A model generated the notes under the pieces. That model had not been told where the DNA came from. It did not search any database and worked only from the letters and a program-made list of their open reading frames with translations. The position numbers were made by a program, and so were the translations under genes. From Bradyrhizobium algeriense (GTDB taxonomy: Bacteria > Pseudomonadota > Alphaproteobacteria > Rhizobiales > Xanthobacteraceae), in NCBI RefSeq assembly GCF_036924595.1, contig NZ_JAZHRV010000001.1, positions 7,033,501-7,097,500 of the forward strand: a stretch of 64,000 bases of DNA, in the 5' to 3' direction. Shown here piece by piece: positions 9,229 through 18,244 of this stretch; position 1 is the first letter of the stretch; the number at the start of each line of letters is the position of its first letter.

Positions 9229-10835
9229 TGCCTTCAAGCAAATTCCGCGTGGCGGGACTCTCGATCATCCTCGCCTGGGGCTGGAAGCGCGCCGCGATCG
9301 CGCTGGTCGCGGGCGCGATGTCGGCGCTGTCGATGGCACCGTTCAATGCCTGGCCGGTGCTGTTCATCACCTTTCCGGTCGCGGTCTGGCTGATCGACGG
9401 GGCCGCGGCCGGAAAATGGCGCGGCGTGCCGGCAGCGGCACTATCAGGCTTCTGGTTCGGGCTCGGCTATTTCGTGCCCGGGCTCTACTGGACCGGCAAC
9501 GCCTTCCTGGTCGACGCGCCGACCTTTGCCTGGCTGATGCCGTTCGCGGTGCTCGGCCTGCCGGCCTACCTGGCCCTGTTTCCCGCGCTCGGCTTCGCGC
9601 TGGCGCGGCTGATCTGGACGCGGGATGCCTCGCGGGTGCTGGCGCTCGCGATCGGGCTCACGGTCAGCGAATGGCTGCGCGGCTATGTGCTGTCGGGCTT
9701 TCCCTGGAATGCCTTCGGCTACGCGCTGTCGGAGCCGCTGGCGCTGGCGCAGACGGCATCGCTGATCGGGCTGTGGGGCATGACCTTCCTCAGCGTAGCG
9801 ATCTTTGCGAGCCCGGCGGCGCTGATTGACGGGTCTTCGCGCGGCCGAAAGCCCTGGATCGCGCCGGTGGCGGCGCTGTCGCTGCTCATCGCGATGGGTG
9901 TCTACGGCGCCGCGCGGCTGGCGCTGCAGCCGACCGCATTGACCAAGGTCAGGCTGCGCATCATGCAGCCGAACCTGCAGCAGGACGTCAAATTCAACTA
10001 CGCCGCCAAGGCGGAGGTGATGCAGAAATACCTTGCTCTGTCCGACCGCGCTTCCGGACCGCAATCCACCAGCGTGCGCGACGTGCAGATCCTGATCTGG
10101 CCGGAATCGGCTTTCCCGTTCTTCCTGACGCGGGAAGCGGACGCGATGGCGCAGATCGCCGAGCTGCTGCCGAAGGGCACGGTGCTGATGACCGGCTCGG
10201 TGCGCGCCCCGGACGGACCGCCTGGCGCCCGCGTCAGCCGCGCCTACAACTCGATATATGTGATCGACCATGACGGTGGCGTGCTGTCGGTCTACGACAA
10301 GCTGCATCTGGTGCCGTTCGGCGAATATCTGCCGTTTCAGGAGTGGATGGAAAAACTCGGCTTCGTGCAGCTGACAAAGGTGCATGGCGGCTTCATTCCG
10401 GGCGCGCGGCGCCGCACGATGGAGATCCCGAATGCGCCGCGCGCGCTGCCGCTGATTTGTTACGAAGCGATTTTTCCCGGGAATATTGCAGCGCGTGATG
10501 ACCGCCCCGGATGGATCGTCAACCTGACCAATGACGGCTGGTTCGGAAATTCGACGGGCCCCTATCAGCACCTGCAACAGGCGCGGCTCCGCGCCATCGA
10601 AGAGGGGCTGCCGATGGTGCGCGCCGCCAACACCGGCATCTCGGCGGTGATCGATCCCTCGGGACGAATTGTGGCACGGCTCGGTCTCGGCATCGAAGGC
10701 GTGCTCGATGCCAGCCTGCCGTCGGCGCTGCCGCCGACGGTTTATGCTCGTCTTGGAGATATCCCGGCCGCCATCATCGTGGCCGCCGCCCTGATCTTCA
10801 TCGTCAGACGCCGCGCGGCAAAGCAGGCTGCCTGA
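9228..10835 (+). CDS. lnt: Apolipoprotein N-acyltransferase Lnt
   Basis: An inner-membrane enzyme that adds the third acyl chain to the N-terminal Cys of lipoproteins. About seven N-terminal hydrophobic helices are followed by a periplasmic nitrilase-like domain and a final helix at the C-terminus. The catalytic triad is visible: Glu293 in WPESAFPFF, Lys358 in VYDKLHLVPFGEYLP and Cys411 in ICYEAIFP. ATG 9228 overlaps the corC TGA by one base; a GTG three bases upstream is possible. It is the last gene of the miaB-lnt run. Confidence 0.96.
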   Translation: MPSSKFRVAGLSIILAWGWKRAAIALVAGAMSALSMAPFNAWPVLFITFPVAVWLIDGAAAGKWRGVPAAALSGFWFGLGYFVPGLYWTGNAFLVDAPTFAWLMPFAVLGLPAYLALFPALGFALARLIWTRDASRVLALAIGLTVSEWLRGYVLSGFPWNAFGYALSEPLALAQTASLIGLWGMTFLSVAIFASPAALIDGSSRGRKPWIAPVAALSLLIAMGVYGAARLALQPTALTKVRLRIMQPNLQQDVKFNYAAKAEVMQKYLALSDRASGPQSTSVRDVQILIWPESAFPFFLTREADAMAQIAELLPKGTVLMTGSVRAPDGPPGARVSRAYNSIYVIDHDGGVLSVYDKLHLVPFGEYLPFQEWMEKLGFVQLTKVHGGFIPGARRRTMEIPNAPRALPLICYEAIFPGNIAARDDRPGWIVNLTNDGWFGNSTGPYQHLQQARLRAIEEGLPMVRAANTGISAVIDPSGRIVARLGLGIEGVLDASLPSALPPTVYARLGDIPAAIIVAAALIFIVRRRAAKQAA

Positions 10836-11075
10836 GATTTGCACATCGCCAATTGTCACTGGTTTACTAAAAAAGCTGACTGTGCGGTTCCACCAGTTGA
10901 CAGACAGCCTGCGATTCGCTTTCTGCGGTTGCAAGAGAATAACAACAACCAGTCACTTCATTGCTCAGATCGTCCGCAATTCTACCCGATCCTCCGAGCA
11001 GATTTGACGGTATCGGCGCCTGGGGCACAGGCCTTCCACTGCCTCATTCCCGGCGCCCATCCAGGAGCGATGCAG

Positions 11076-11492
11076 ATGTCCACCAAAGCGCCCAATCCGG
11101 TTGACAAGTATGTCGGCAGCCGCGTCCGGATGCGCCGCATCATGCTGGGCATGAGCCAGGAAAAACTGGGCGAAGCGCTCGGCCTTACTTTCCAGCAGGT
11201 TCAGAAATACGAGAAGGGCACCAACCGGGTCGGCGCCAGCCGCCTGCAGCAGATATCCGAGATATTGCAGGTCCCGGTGTCGTTTCTGTTCGATGGCGGG
11301 CCGAGCGGCGCGGTGAATGGCAACGGCTTCGCCGAAGGCGCCTCCCCGGCCTACGTGTCCGATTTCCTCGCCACATCGGAGGGTCTCGCGCTGACGCGGG
11401 CGTTCACGCGCATCGGCGATTCCAAAATGCGGCGCTCGATCGTCGAGCTGGTCGAGCAGATCGCGTCGCGCGATGGCCCCGATCAGCGCTGA
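11076..11492 (+). CDS. XRE-family helix-turn-helix regulator (PraR/PhrR-like)
   Basis: A 138-residue regulator with one N-terminal Cro/C1-type HTH (residues about 12-68: the segment MSQEKLGEALGLTFQQVQKY) and a C-terminal helical part. It resembles the rhizobial PhrR/PraR group, known in Azorhizobium to repress reb genes and in Sinorhizobium as pH-responsive; that link is inferred from sequence and position after lnt. AGGAG at 11063-11067 is eight bases from ATG 11076 but only two from ATG 11070, so 11076 is chosen. A 240-base gap upstream gives room for its own promoter. Confidence 0.85.
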   Translation: MSTKAPNPVDKYVGSRVRMRRIMLGMSQEKLGEALGLTFQQVQKYEKGTNRVGASRLQQISEILQVPVSFLFDGGPSGAVNGNGFAEGASPAYVSDFLATSEGLALTRAFTRIGDSKMRRSIVELVEQIASRDGPDQR

Positions 11493-11612
11493 TTTTCATC
11501 CGCGCCGGTTTGATAATTTCGTATTCTGGAATATGCCATCATTTCGGACGCGTTGGTGCGAGTCCGCGATGTGCAATTGCGCATCGGAGAATGACGCCGT
11601 ATCGGATACGAC

Positions 11613-12741
11613 ATGACGACACCCAATCCGTTCGATTCCACGACGATCCTCGAGGGCATCCGCCGCTGGGTCGAGATCGAGACCCCCACCGAAGCGCCCG
11701 AACAGGTCAACAAGCTCGCCGACCTCGTCGCTGAAAGCTATCGCGGCCTGCCCGCCACCGTGGAGCGGATCGCCGGGCACTCCGGCTGCGGCGATCATCT
11801 GGTGGCGCGCTCGTCATGGGGGCAGGACGCTCCGGGAATCCTGGTGTTGAGCCATCTCGATACGGTGCATCCGCTTGGCTTCATCGAGCGGCTGCCGTTC
11901 CGGATCGCGGGCGACAGCGCATTCGGCCCGGGCATCTACGACATGAAGGGCGGCGCCTATCTCGCCCATCACGCGGTTTCGCCAGGTTTGCACTGACGGC
12001 GCGTGGCCATCGCTCGGCATCACCCAGCTCTATGTCTCCGATGAAGAGATCGGCAGCCCGACGTCGCGCGCGCTGATCGAGGCCGAAGGACGCAAGGCGA
12101 AGTACGTGCTGGTCACCGAACCGGCGCGCGACGGCGGCAAAATCGTGACGGGGCGCAAGGGCGTCGGGCGCTTCGAGGTTTTCATCAAGGGCGTGCCTTC
12201 GCATGCCGGCACCAGGCCCGAGGACGGCCGCAGCGCCATTCGCGAACTCGGCAACGTCATCCAGACGCTGGCGGCGATGAACGATCTGGCGCGCGGCATC
12301 ACCGTCAATGTCGGCGTGGTCCGCGGCGGCACAAAGCCGAACGTGGTCGCGGAGGAGGCCTATGCCGAGGTCGATTTGCGCGTGCCGACCATTTCGGATT
12401 CCGACGAACTCACGGCGAAAATCCTCAATCTGAAATCGCGCACCGAGGGCGTCACCGTCAAGGTGATCGGCGAGTTGAACCGCCCGCCTTACGAAAAGAG
12501 CAATGCCGGCGCCGCGCTTTACGAGCATGCCAGAACGATTGCGGCGGAGATCGGTTTCGATCTGGTCGATACGTCGACCGGCGGCGGCTCCGACGGCAAT
12601 TTTACCGCGCCGCATACCGCAACGCTGGACGGGCTCGGCGTCGACGGCCAGGGCGCGCATACCCATTACGAGCAGATGTACATCTCCTCGATCGAGCCGA
12701 GGGCGCGGCTGTTGTACCGGCTGTACCAGACGCTGCGATGA
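11613..12741 (+). pseudogene. M20-family metallopeptidase (carboxypeptidase G2-like), single-base frameshift
   Basis: The N-terminal part (11613 to about 11975) encodes HLDTVHP and YDMKGG, the first zinc-site motifs. The frame then runs to a stop at about 11994-11996. Dropping one G at 11975-11976 restores a continuous reading through FRQVCTDGAWPSLGITQLYV and SDEEIGS (catalytic Glu pair), then VTEPARDGGKIVTGRKG, the dimerisation segment with PSHAGTRPEDGRSA, and the last ligand His in GQGAHTHYEQMY. Everything else is intact for a product of about 375 residues, so the mutation is recent or a sequencing error. The 3' end overlaps trmB by four bases. Intact homologues release glutamate or similar C-terminal residues. 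Confidence 0.85.
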
Positions 12742-13481
12742 TGACCGCCCCGCGCGATACCGGCGACCGCGACGCGACGCCGGATGACGGCGCGTCGGCA
12801 CATGCGCGCGGCTCGTTCTTCGGCCGCCGCAAGGGTCACAAGCTTCGCATCCACCAAGCCGACCTGATCGATAATCTGCTGCCGCATCTGGCGCTCGATA
12901 TCGGAACGGGCGCGCCGGAGCGTCTCGCCGATCTCTTCGAAGGCGACATCGAAGATGTCAGGCTCGAAATCGGATTTGGCGGCGGCGAGCATCTGATCGC
13001 GGAGGCGCAAGCCTTTCCGAATATCGGGTTCATCGGCTGCGAGCCCTATGTCAACGGCATGGCCAAGATCCTGACGCAGATCGAAGCCCACAACATCGGC
13101 AATATCAGGCTCTATGCCGGCGACGCCGCGGAATTGCTGGCCTGGGCTCCGCCGCGATCGCTGGCGCGGATCGATCTGATCCATCCCGATCCCTGGCCGA
13201 AGCGGCGGCACTGGAAGCGGCGCTTCGTGCAGGACGCTACCGTCAACGCAATGGCGCGCATCCTCAAAGCGGGCGGCGAGTTTCGTTTCGTCAGCGACAT
13301 CGACGATTACTGCGCGTGGACGCTGGCGCATCTGATGCGCAGCTCCGATTTTCTCTGGACCGCGGAGCGCGCCATCGATTGGCAAAAGCCGTGGGACGGC
13401 TACACCATGACGCGCTACGGCCGCAAAGCCGAACGCGAGGGACGTGTCGCGGCGTATCTGCGGTTTCGGCGGGTTGGTTAG
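12738..13481 (+). CDS. trmB: tRNA (guanine-N7-)-methyltransferase TrmB
   Basis: A 247-residue class I SAM methyltransferase that makes m7G46 in the tRNA variable loop. SAM motif I is LEIGFGGGEHLI and the family signature is DLIHPDPWPKRRHWKRR. The N-terminal RGSFFGRRKGHKLR is the usual basic entry. ATG 12738 overlaps the upstream stop in an ATGA arrangement; ATG 12741 is equally possible. In many other rhizobia metK precedes trmB, but here a frameshifted M20 peptidase occupies that place. Confidence 0.95.
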   Translation: MMTAPRDTGDRDATPDDGASAHARGSFFGRRKGHKLRIHQADLIDNLLPHLALDIGTGAPERLADLFEGDIEDVRLEIGFGGGEHLIAEAQAFPNIGFIGCEPYVNGMAKILTQIEAHNIGNIRLYAGDAAELLAWAPPRSLARIDLIHPDPWPKRRHWKRRFVQDATVNAMARILKAGGEFRFVSDIDDYCAWTLAHLMRSSDFLWTAERAIDWQKPWDGYTMTRYGRKAEREGRVAAYLRFRRVG

Positions 13482-13514
13482 AGCCGTCTTTCCGGGGCGT
13501 GCGCACACGAGCCC

Positions 13515-13576
13515 GGAAGCCATCCATTGCTCGGCAAGCGGAGAGATGGATTGCTTCGCTTCGCTTGCGATGACGG
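13515..13576. repeat. Short palindromic repeat with the GGATTGCTTCGCTTCGC core
   Basis: This short element carries GGATTGCTTCGCTTCGC followed by TTGCGATGACGG, preceded by a degenerate inverted arm. The same core recurs at 43763-43810 and 45318-45401 in this window. It resembles the dispersed REP-like elements common in Bradyrhizobium intergenic regions. It lies between the convergent ends of trmB and the DUF2336 gene and might help transcription end there. Confidence 0.7.
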
Positions 13577-13594
13577 AGAGGGCCTGAGGCCGGA

Positions 13595-14665
13595 TTACCG
13601 CGTCTTCCAGAACGCGACGACGCGCTGGGCGGTCGAGGGCATCAGGCGCACGTAGTTCACCCGCGCGCTTTCGATGTCGGCGGGGGATGCCGTCCGGTTC
13701 GGACCGAGCCGAAGCAGGATCAGCGCGCGCACGGTCGCCCATTCGATATCGATGGACTTCCCGGCGATCAGGATCGGATCGTAGCGATCGCCGCTGATCA
13801 GGCGATCGAGGGTTTCGATCTTGACGCCGGTCATCGCCGACAGCGCGGCGATCGACTCCTCGTATTTGAAGGCCCTGGCAAAATTGAGCAATGCACCTTC
13901 GCCGAGCATGCCTTCGCGGTGGAGCTTCAGCACCGTGCGCTGCGCCGGCATGAAGTCGCGCCGCTCTTCGCGTTCGGACGGGCCGGTGATGGCGGCCATC
14001 GCCTGCTGGATGTCGGCCTGGCGCTCGGGCTTGACGACCTGGAACAGGCGGCGGCGGATGACGTCGATGGAGCCGGAGAGCAGCTCCTTCAGATGCGTAG
14101 GTGACAGATCGTCGCGCTGGCCAAGCTTGATGGTCAGCACGCCATCCTGGCCAGCGCGCTTGATCAGCGTCGAATAGCTGTTCTCGGAAAAGGCTGCGCC
14201 CGCATTGCCGGCGGTGCGCCTGATAACGTCGCGTTCGCCGCGGGCGACAATGACGTCGGTGAGATCGGATGAAAGCGTCGGCCGTTCCGCCATCGCCAGC
14301 AGATGACCCTGACCCTTCATCGACGCGATTTCGACCAGCATCTTTTCGTCGATGACCGGCGAGCGGCGCAGCAGCGGGCCTGCGATGGCAATCTCATCTT
14401 CGTGGGCAAGCTGGCCGACCAGACCACGCGGCGCGTTCGCCAGCAGCGACAGGCGCTCGGCGAGCTCGGCGCGCGCTTCAATCTCGGCATGCGGGACGAG
14501 ACTGGTCAGGACTCCGTCGAACAGATCGACGTGATCGGAGCGGAAGCTCGCCGCCCCCTGCAAGAAAAGCTCGCTGATGCGGCGCGCGGCATCGGCGCGA
14601 CGCTTGGGGTCGCCACGACTGATAATGTCGTCGAGTTCCGGGATCAGCGATGGTGAAATTATCAT
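13595..14665 (-). CDS. DUF2336 helical-repeat protein
   Basis: A 356-residue cytoplasmic, mostly helical protein of the alphaproteobacterial DUF2336 family. It opens with IPELDDIISRGDPKRRADAA and shows repeated helix pairs such as RAELAERLSLLANAPRGLV, consistent with a HEAT-like fold. No catalytic motif is seen and the function is unknown; some relatives have been discussed in connection with signalling. ATG 14665 is preferred to the TTG four codons upstream. It is divergent from the rimP operon. Confidence 0.75.
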   Translation of the reverse strand: MIISPSLIPELDDIISRGDPKRRADAARRISELFLQGAASFRSDHVDLFDGVLTSLVPHAEIEARAELAERLSLLANAPRGLVGQLAHEDEIAIAGPLLRRSPVIDEKMLVEIASMKGQGHLLAMAERPTLSSDLTDVIVARGERDVIRRTAGNAGAAFSENSYSTLIKRAGQDGVLTIKLGQRDDLSPTHLKELLSGSIDVIRRRLFQVVKPERQADIQQAMAAITGPSEREERRDFMPAQRTVLKLHREGMLGEGALLNFARAFKYEESIAALSAMTGVKIETLDRLISGDRYDPILIAGKSIDIEWATVRALILLRLGPNRTASPADIESARVNYVRLMPSTAQRVVAFWKTR

Positions 14666-14792
14666 AAACCCACTCAAACCGGCCTGAATTGGCTGGTTTT
14701 CGGGAAACCTAGGCAGGGTTCGTGAATGAAGGGTTAGACTTTGCCCCCGCTCGCAAAGCTTGGCAAAATCGGACTTAACGGGATCCCGGGCC

Positions 14793-14821
14793 TTGTCGGA
14801 TTGCGCAAAAACCGCTATATA
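14793..14821 (+). promoter_or_regulatory. Sigma-70-type promoter of the rimP-nusA operon
   Basis: TTGTCG at 14793-14798 and TATATA at 14816-14821 are separated by 17 bases, an excellent housekeeping promoter geometry. Transcription would begin near 14828, giving a leader of about 180 bases before the rimP start. Confidence 0.65.
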
Positions 14822-14837
14822 CGCCCCAACTTATGGT

Positions 14838-14888
14838 TCTCATACGATCGCGTATTGAGAGTGGGCCCCCCGGGACCCGCTCTTTTTT
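14838..14888 (+). terminator. Leader hairpins before rimP, possible transcription attenuator
   Basis: A first hairpin (14838-14846 pairing with 14851-14860, one bulge) overlaps a second, GC-rich one (14858-14865 pairing with 14876-14883, extended by CCC/GGG inside, one G-U and one mismatch) that is followed by six T at 14883-14888. The shared GAGA at 14857-14860 makes the two stems mutually exclusive, the layout of an attenuator. It lies about 30-60 bases downstream of the predicted transcription start. Confidence 0.5.
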
Positions 14889-15005
14889 ATTACCTGAACG
14901 AGCCCGGCCCAGAAGGGCCTTAAAGGCGCGGTTCGGGGAACCGGCCGGACCGCCGGTTAAGGCCCGGCCTAAACCCATGCAAGCAAGACGCTTTTGACCC
15001 TGGAC

Positions 15006-15797
15006 ATGACCGATCCAACTGCTGGTTCCGTGGATGCCGAGTTGCTGGCCGAGCCCCGTCTCGTCGTCGAGCCGGGCGCCGCCGCGCGGGTATCGGCGGT
15101 GGCCGGACCGGTTTTGCAGGGAATGGGCTACCGGCTGGTCCGGATCAAGATTTCAGGCGAGGCCGGCTGCACGGTCCAGATCATGGCCGAACGGCCTGAT
15201 GGTACGATGCAGATCGAGGATTGCGAGGCGATCTCGCGGGCGCTGTCGCCGGTGCTCGACGTCGCCGATCCGATCGACCGCGCCTACCGGCTGGAGATAT
15301 CCTCGCCGGGCATCGATCGACCGCTGGTGCGCCGCTCCGATTTCGAGCGCTACGCCGGTCATCTCGTGAAGGTCGAGATGGCTGTCGCCCATCAGGGCCG
15401 CAAGCGTTTCCGTGGTACGCTCGGCGGCGTCGAAGGCGATGCCGTGCGGTTACATCGGGATGACATACGCGCGGGCGAAGATGCCGACGTGCTGCTGGTG
15501 ATGGAAGACATTTCCGATGCGCGACTGGTTTTGACCGACGAATTGATTGCGGAATCGATGCGGCGCGGCAAGGCCGCCGAGCGCGAATTGAAACAGAATC
15601 TCGGGCTGGCGCCGCCACCGCCGCCGCACGCCAAAAAAAGCGACCCGGCCAGGAGCAGCAAGCCGAAGCCCAAGACCGGAAGCAAGACTGGCAAGAAGCT
15701 GGAGCCCAAAAAGCCCGAGCCGACCAATACCAAGAAACACCGCCTCGCCGCAGAAAGACTGCGCAGAGGCGACCTCGATCCTACCGAAGGAGACTAG
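15006..15797 (+). CDS. rimP: Ribosome maturation factor RimP
   Basis: A cytoplasmic factor needed for 30S subunit assembly. The N-terminal RimP domain includes GYRLVRIKI and [16 protein letters not shown], followed by the signature [12 protein letters not shown]; the Sm-like C-terminal domain follows to about residue 175. The protein is longer than the usual 150-180 residues because of a Lys/Pro-rich tail of about 75 residues, normal for Bradyrhizobium relatives. ATG 15006 matches the family start; TTG 14994 is an alternative. nusA begins three bases after its stop. Confidence 0.94.
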   Translation: MTDPTAGSVDAELLAEPRLVVEPGAAARVSAVAGPVLQGMGYRLVRIKISGEAGCTVQIMAERPDGTMQIEDCEAISRALSPVLDVADPIDRAYRLEISSPGIDRPLVRRSDFERYAGHLVKVEMAVAHQGRKRFRGTLGGVEGDAVRLHRDDIRAGEDADVLLVMEDISDARLVLTDELIAESMRRGKAAERELKQNLGLAPPPPPHAKKSDPARSSKPKPKTGSKTGKKLEPKKPEPTNTKKHRLAAERLRRGDLDPTEGD

Positions 15798-15800
15798 GCT

Positions 15801-17411
15801 ATGGCCGTCAGTGCCAACAAACTCGAACTGCTGCAGATCGCAGACGCGGTCGCCCGCGAAAAGTCGATCGACCGCGGGATCGTGATCGCTGCGATGGAAG
15901 ACGCCATCGCCAAGGCGGCCCGCGCCCGTTACGGCAGCGAGACCGATGTTCACGCCGAGATCGACGCCAAGAAGGGTGAGCTGCGACTGTCGCGCCACAT
16001 GCTTGTCGTCGAGCAGGTCGAGAACTCCTCGAACCAGATTTCGCTGGCGGACGCGCAGCGCGCCAACCCGGGCGCCCAGGTCGGCGACACTATCGCCGAC
16101 ACCCTGCCGCCGCTGGAATATGGCCGCATCGCCGCGCAATCCGCCAAGCAGGTGATTGTGCAGAAGGTCCGCGAAGCCGAGCGCGACCGGCAATACCAGG
16201 AATTCAAGGACCGCATCGGCGATATCGTCAACGGCGTCGTCAAGCGCGTCGAATACGGCAGCGTGATCGTCGATCTCGGCCGCGGTGAAGCCATCATCCG
16301 CCGCGACGAAATGCTGCCGCGCGAGGTGTTCCGCAACGGCGACCGCGTCCGCGCCTACATCTTCGATGTCCGCCGCGAAACCCGCGGACCGCAGATCTTC
16401 CTCTCCCGCACTCATCCGCAATTCATGGCCAAGCTGTTCGCGCAGGAAGTGCCTGAGATCTATGACGGCATCGTCGAGATCAAGGCGGTGGCCCGCGATC
16501 CCGGCTCGCGCGCGAAAATCGGCGTGATTTCGAGGGATTCCTCGGTGGATCCGGTCGGCGCCTGCGTCGGCATGCGCGGCTCGCGCGTGCAGGCCGTGGT
16601 GAACGAACTGCAGGGCGAGAAGATCGACATCATTCCGTGGTCGCCCGACATCGCGACCTTTGTCGTCAACGCGCTGGCGCCTGCCGAAGTCGCCAAGGTC
16701 GTGATCGACGAAGACCGCGAGCGGATCGAGGTCGTGGTCCCCGACACCAACAACCAGCTCTCGCTGGCGATCGGCCGCCGCGGCCAGAATGTCCGCCTTG
16801 CCTCGCAATTGACCGGCTGGGACATCGACATCCTCACCGAGCAGGAAGAATCCGAGCGCCGCCAGGCCGATTTCGAGAACTCGACCCGCGTCTTCATGGA
16901 AGCGCTGAACGTCGACGAGGTCGTTGGCCAATTGCTGGCGTCGGAAGGCTTTACCTCGGTCGAGGAACTCGCGCTGGTCGACGCCAAGGAACTGGCCGGC
17001 ATCGAAGGCTTTGACGAAGAAACCGCCAACGAGCTGCAGAGCCGGGCGAGAGAATACCTGGAACAGCTCGAAACGGAGCTGGAAAACAAGCGTAAGGAGC
17101 TCGGCGTGGATGATGCTTTGAAGACGGTGTCCGGCGTGACCTCGAAGATGCTGGTCAAGTTCGGCGAGAACGACATCAAGTCCGTCGAGGATCTGGCGGG
17201 CTGTGCGACCGACGATCTTGTCGGCTGGACCGAGCGCAAGGAAGGCGGCGAGCCGACCAAGTTCCCCGGCATTCTCGACGCCAACGAGATCTCGCGCGAC
17301 GATGCCGAGCGCATGATCATGCAGGCCCGCGTGATCGCCGGCTGGATCACCGAGGCCGAACTCGCCAAGCAATCCGAGGCGGCCGAGACCACCGAAGACC
17401 AGACGGCGTAA
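15801..17411 (+). CDS. nusA: Transcription termination/antitermination factor NusA
   Basis: A 536-residue RNA polymerase-binding elongation factor. In order it has the N-terminal RNAP-binding domain (to about 125), an S1 domain (about 135-200, with GDIVNGVVKRVEYGSVIVDLG), two KH domains (about 230-345, with GACVGMRGSRVQ and AIGRRGQNVRLA), and C-terminal helix-hairpin-helix repeats (about 365-415 and 430-510, containing LAGIEGF). It is the second gene of the rimP-nusA-ylxR-infB operon. Confidence 0.97.
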   Translation: MAVSANKLELLQIADAVAREKSIDRGIVIAAMEDAIAKAARARYGSETDVHAEIDAKKGELRLSRHMLVVEQVENSSNQISLADAQRANPGAQVGDTIADTLPPLEYGRIAAQSAKQVIVQKVREAERDRQYQEFKDRIGDIVNGVVKRVEYGSVIVDLGRGEAIIRRDEMLPREVFRNGDRVRAYIFDVRRETRGPQIFLSRTHPQFMAKLFAQEVPEIYDGIVEIKAVARDPGSRAKIGVISRDSSVDPVGACVGMRGSRVQAVVNELQGEKIDIIPWSPDIATFVVNALAPAEVAKVVIDEDRERIEVVVPDTNNQLSLAIGRRGQNVRLASQLTGWDIDILTEQEESERRQADFENSTRVFMEALNVDEVVGQLLASEGFTSVEELALVDAKELAGIEGFDEETANELQSRAREYLEQLETELENKRKELGVDDALKTVSGVTSKMLVKFGENDIKSVEDLAGCATDDLVGWTERKEGGEPTKFPGILDANEISRDDAERMIMQARVIAGWITEAELAKQSEAAETTEDQTA

Positions 17412-17486
17412 TGCGGGTGTTCCGCAAAACCGAAAATCTTTTCTGCGCACAGACCGTGCGCAGATGACCGGAGCCACTAAACAGGC

Positions 17487-18167
17487 ATGCTCGCTTTGGC
17501 TGACCCCGATCTCGACCATGGGCCGCGGACCGACAAGTCCGCGACCATGCGGATGTGCGCGGTCAGTCGCGAGGTCCGCCCGATCGACGAGCTGATCCGG
17601 TTTGTGGTCGCCCCGTCGGGCGACGTAATCCCCGATTTGAAGCGCAAGCTGCCCGGCCGTGGCCTGTGGATCCAGGCCTCGCGCCGGACCGTTGCGGAAG
17701 CGGTGCGGCGTCACCAGTTTAAGCGAGGGTTCAAGCGCGACGTTCGGGTTGCACCGACCCTTCCCGCCGATACCGAGGCCCTGCTGGAACGAAGCTGCAC
17801 CGAGGCGCTGGCCATGGCGGCCAAGGCCGGGCAGGTCATTTCCGGCTTTGCCAAGGTCGAGGGCCTGCTCGAACAGGGCAGGGCCGGAGCCCTGATCCAC
17901 GCTTCCGACGGCGCGGCCGACGGAATCCGCAAATTGGACGCTATCGCCGGGCAAAGGACCGGAAATATCGGTGAATCGCGGGGTTTACCGATCGTTACCG
18001 CTTTAACCTCGGCACAATTGGATTTGGCACTGGGCCGGTCAAATGTGATACATGCTGCGCTGCTCGCGGGCCCGGCGAGCAAAACGTTCCTGTCGCGCTG
18101 CCAGATCCTGGTTCGATACCGGATGGACGACGACGACAAGACCGGGGATGGCGGCCAGAAATTCTGA
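17487..18167 (+). CDS. YlxR-type RNA-binding protein fused to an L7Ae-like domain
   Basis: A 226-residue protein. The N-terminal YlxR (DUF448) domain shows RMCAVSREVRP and LPGRGLWIQASRR; the C-terminal domain, from about residue 105, resembles the L7Ae/YlxQ RNA-binding fold (CTEALAMAAKAGQVISGF). In Gram-positives these are two genes, ylxR and ylxQ, between nusA and infB; the fused form here is standard for Alphaproteobacteria. Likely nucleoid- or ribosome-associated. Confidence 0.88.
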   Translation: MLALADPDLDHGPRTDKSATMRMCAVSREVRPIDELIRFVVAPSGDVIPDLKRKLPGRGLWIQASRRTVAEAVRRHQFKRGFKRDVRVAPTLPADTEALLERSCTEALAMAAKAGQVISGFAKVEGLLEQGRAGALIHASDGAADGIRKLDAIAGQRTGNIGESRGLPIVTALTSAQLDLALGRSNVIHAALLAGPASKTFLSRCQILVRYRMDDDDKTGDGGQKF

Positions 18168-18244
18168 CTGACGAAGATTGGTTCCGAAGCCTTGCTTCAA
18201 TGACTGTGCGGATGCGCACAACGTAACGAGATTAGGACTGCTGA

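Noticed and set aside
9444..10934. A 496-codon open frame antisense to lnt
   Set aside because: Basic, low-complexity composition typical of antisense GC-rich DNA; Lnt is intact on the other strand.
13482..13594. A terminator between trmB and the DUF2336 gene
   Set aside because: The only structure is a dispersed repeat; there is no T-run to support intrinsic termination.
15450..17954. An 834-codon open frame antisense to nusA and ylxR
   Set aside because: It mirrors codon bias of the real genes on the other strand, has no domain and no start context.
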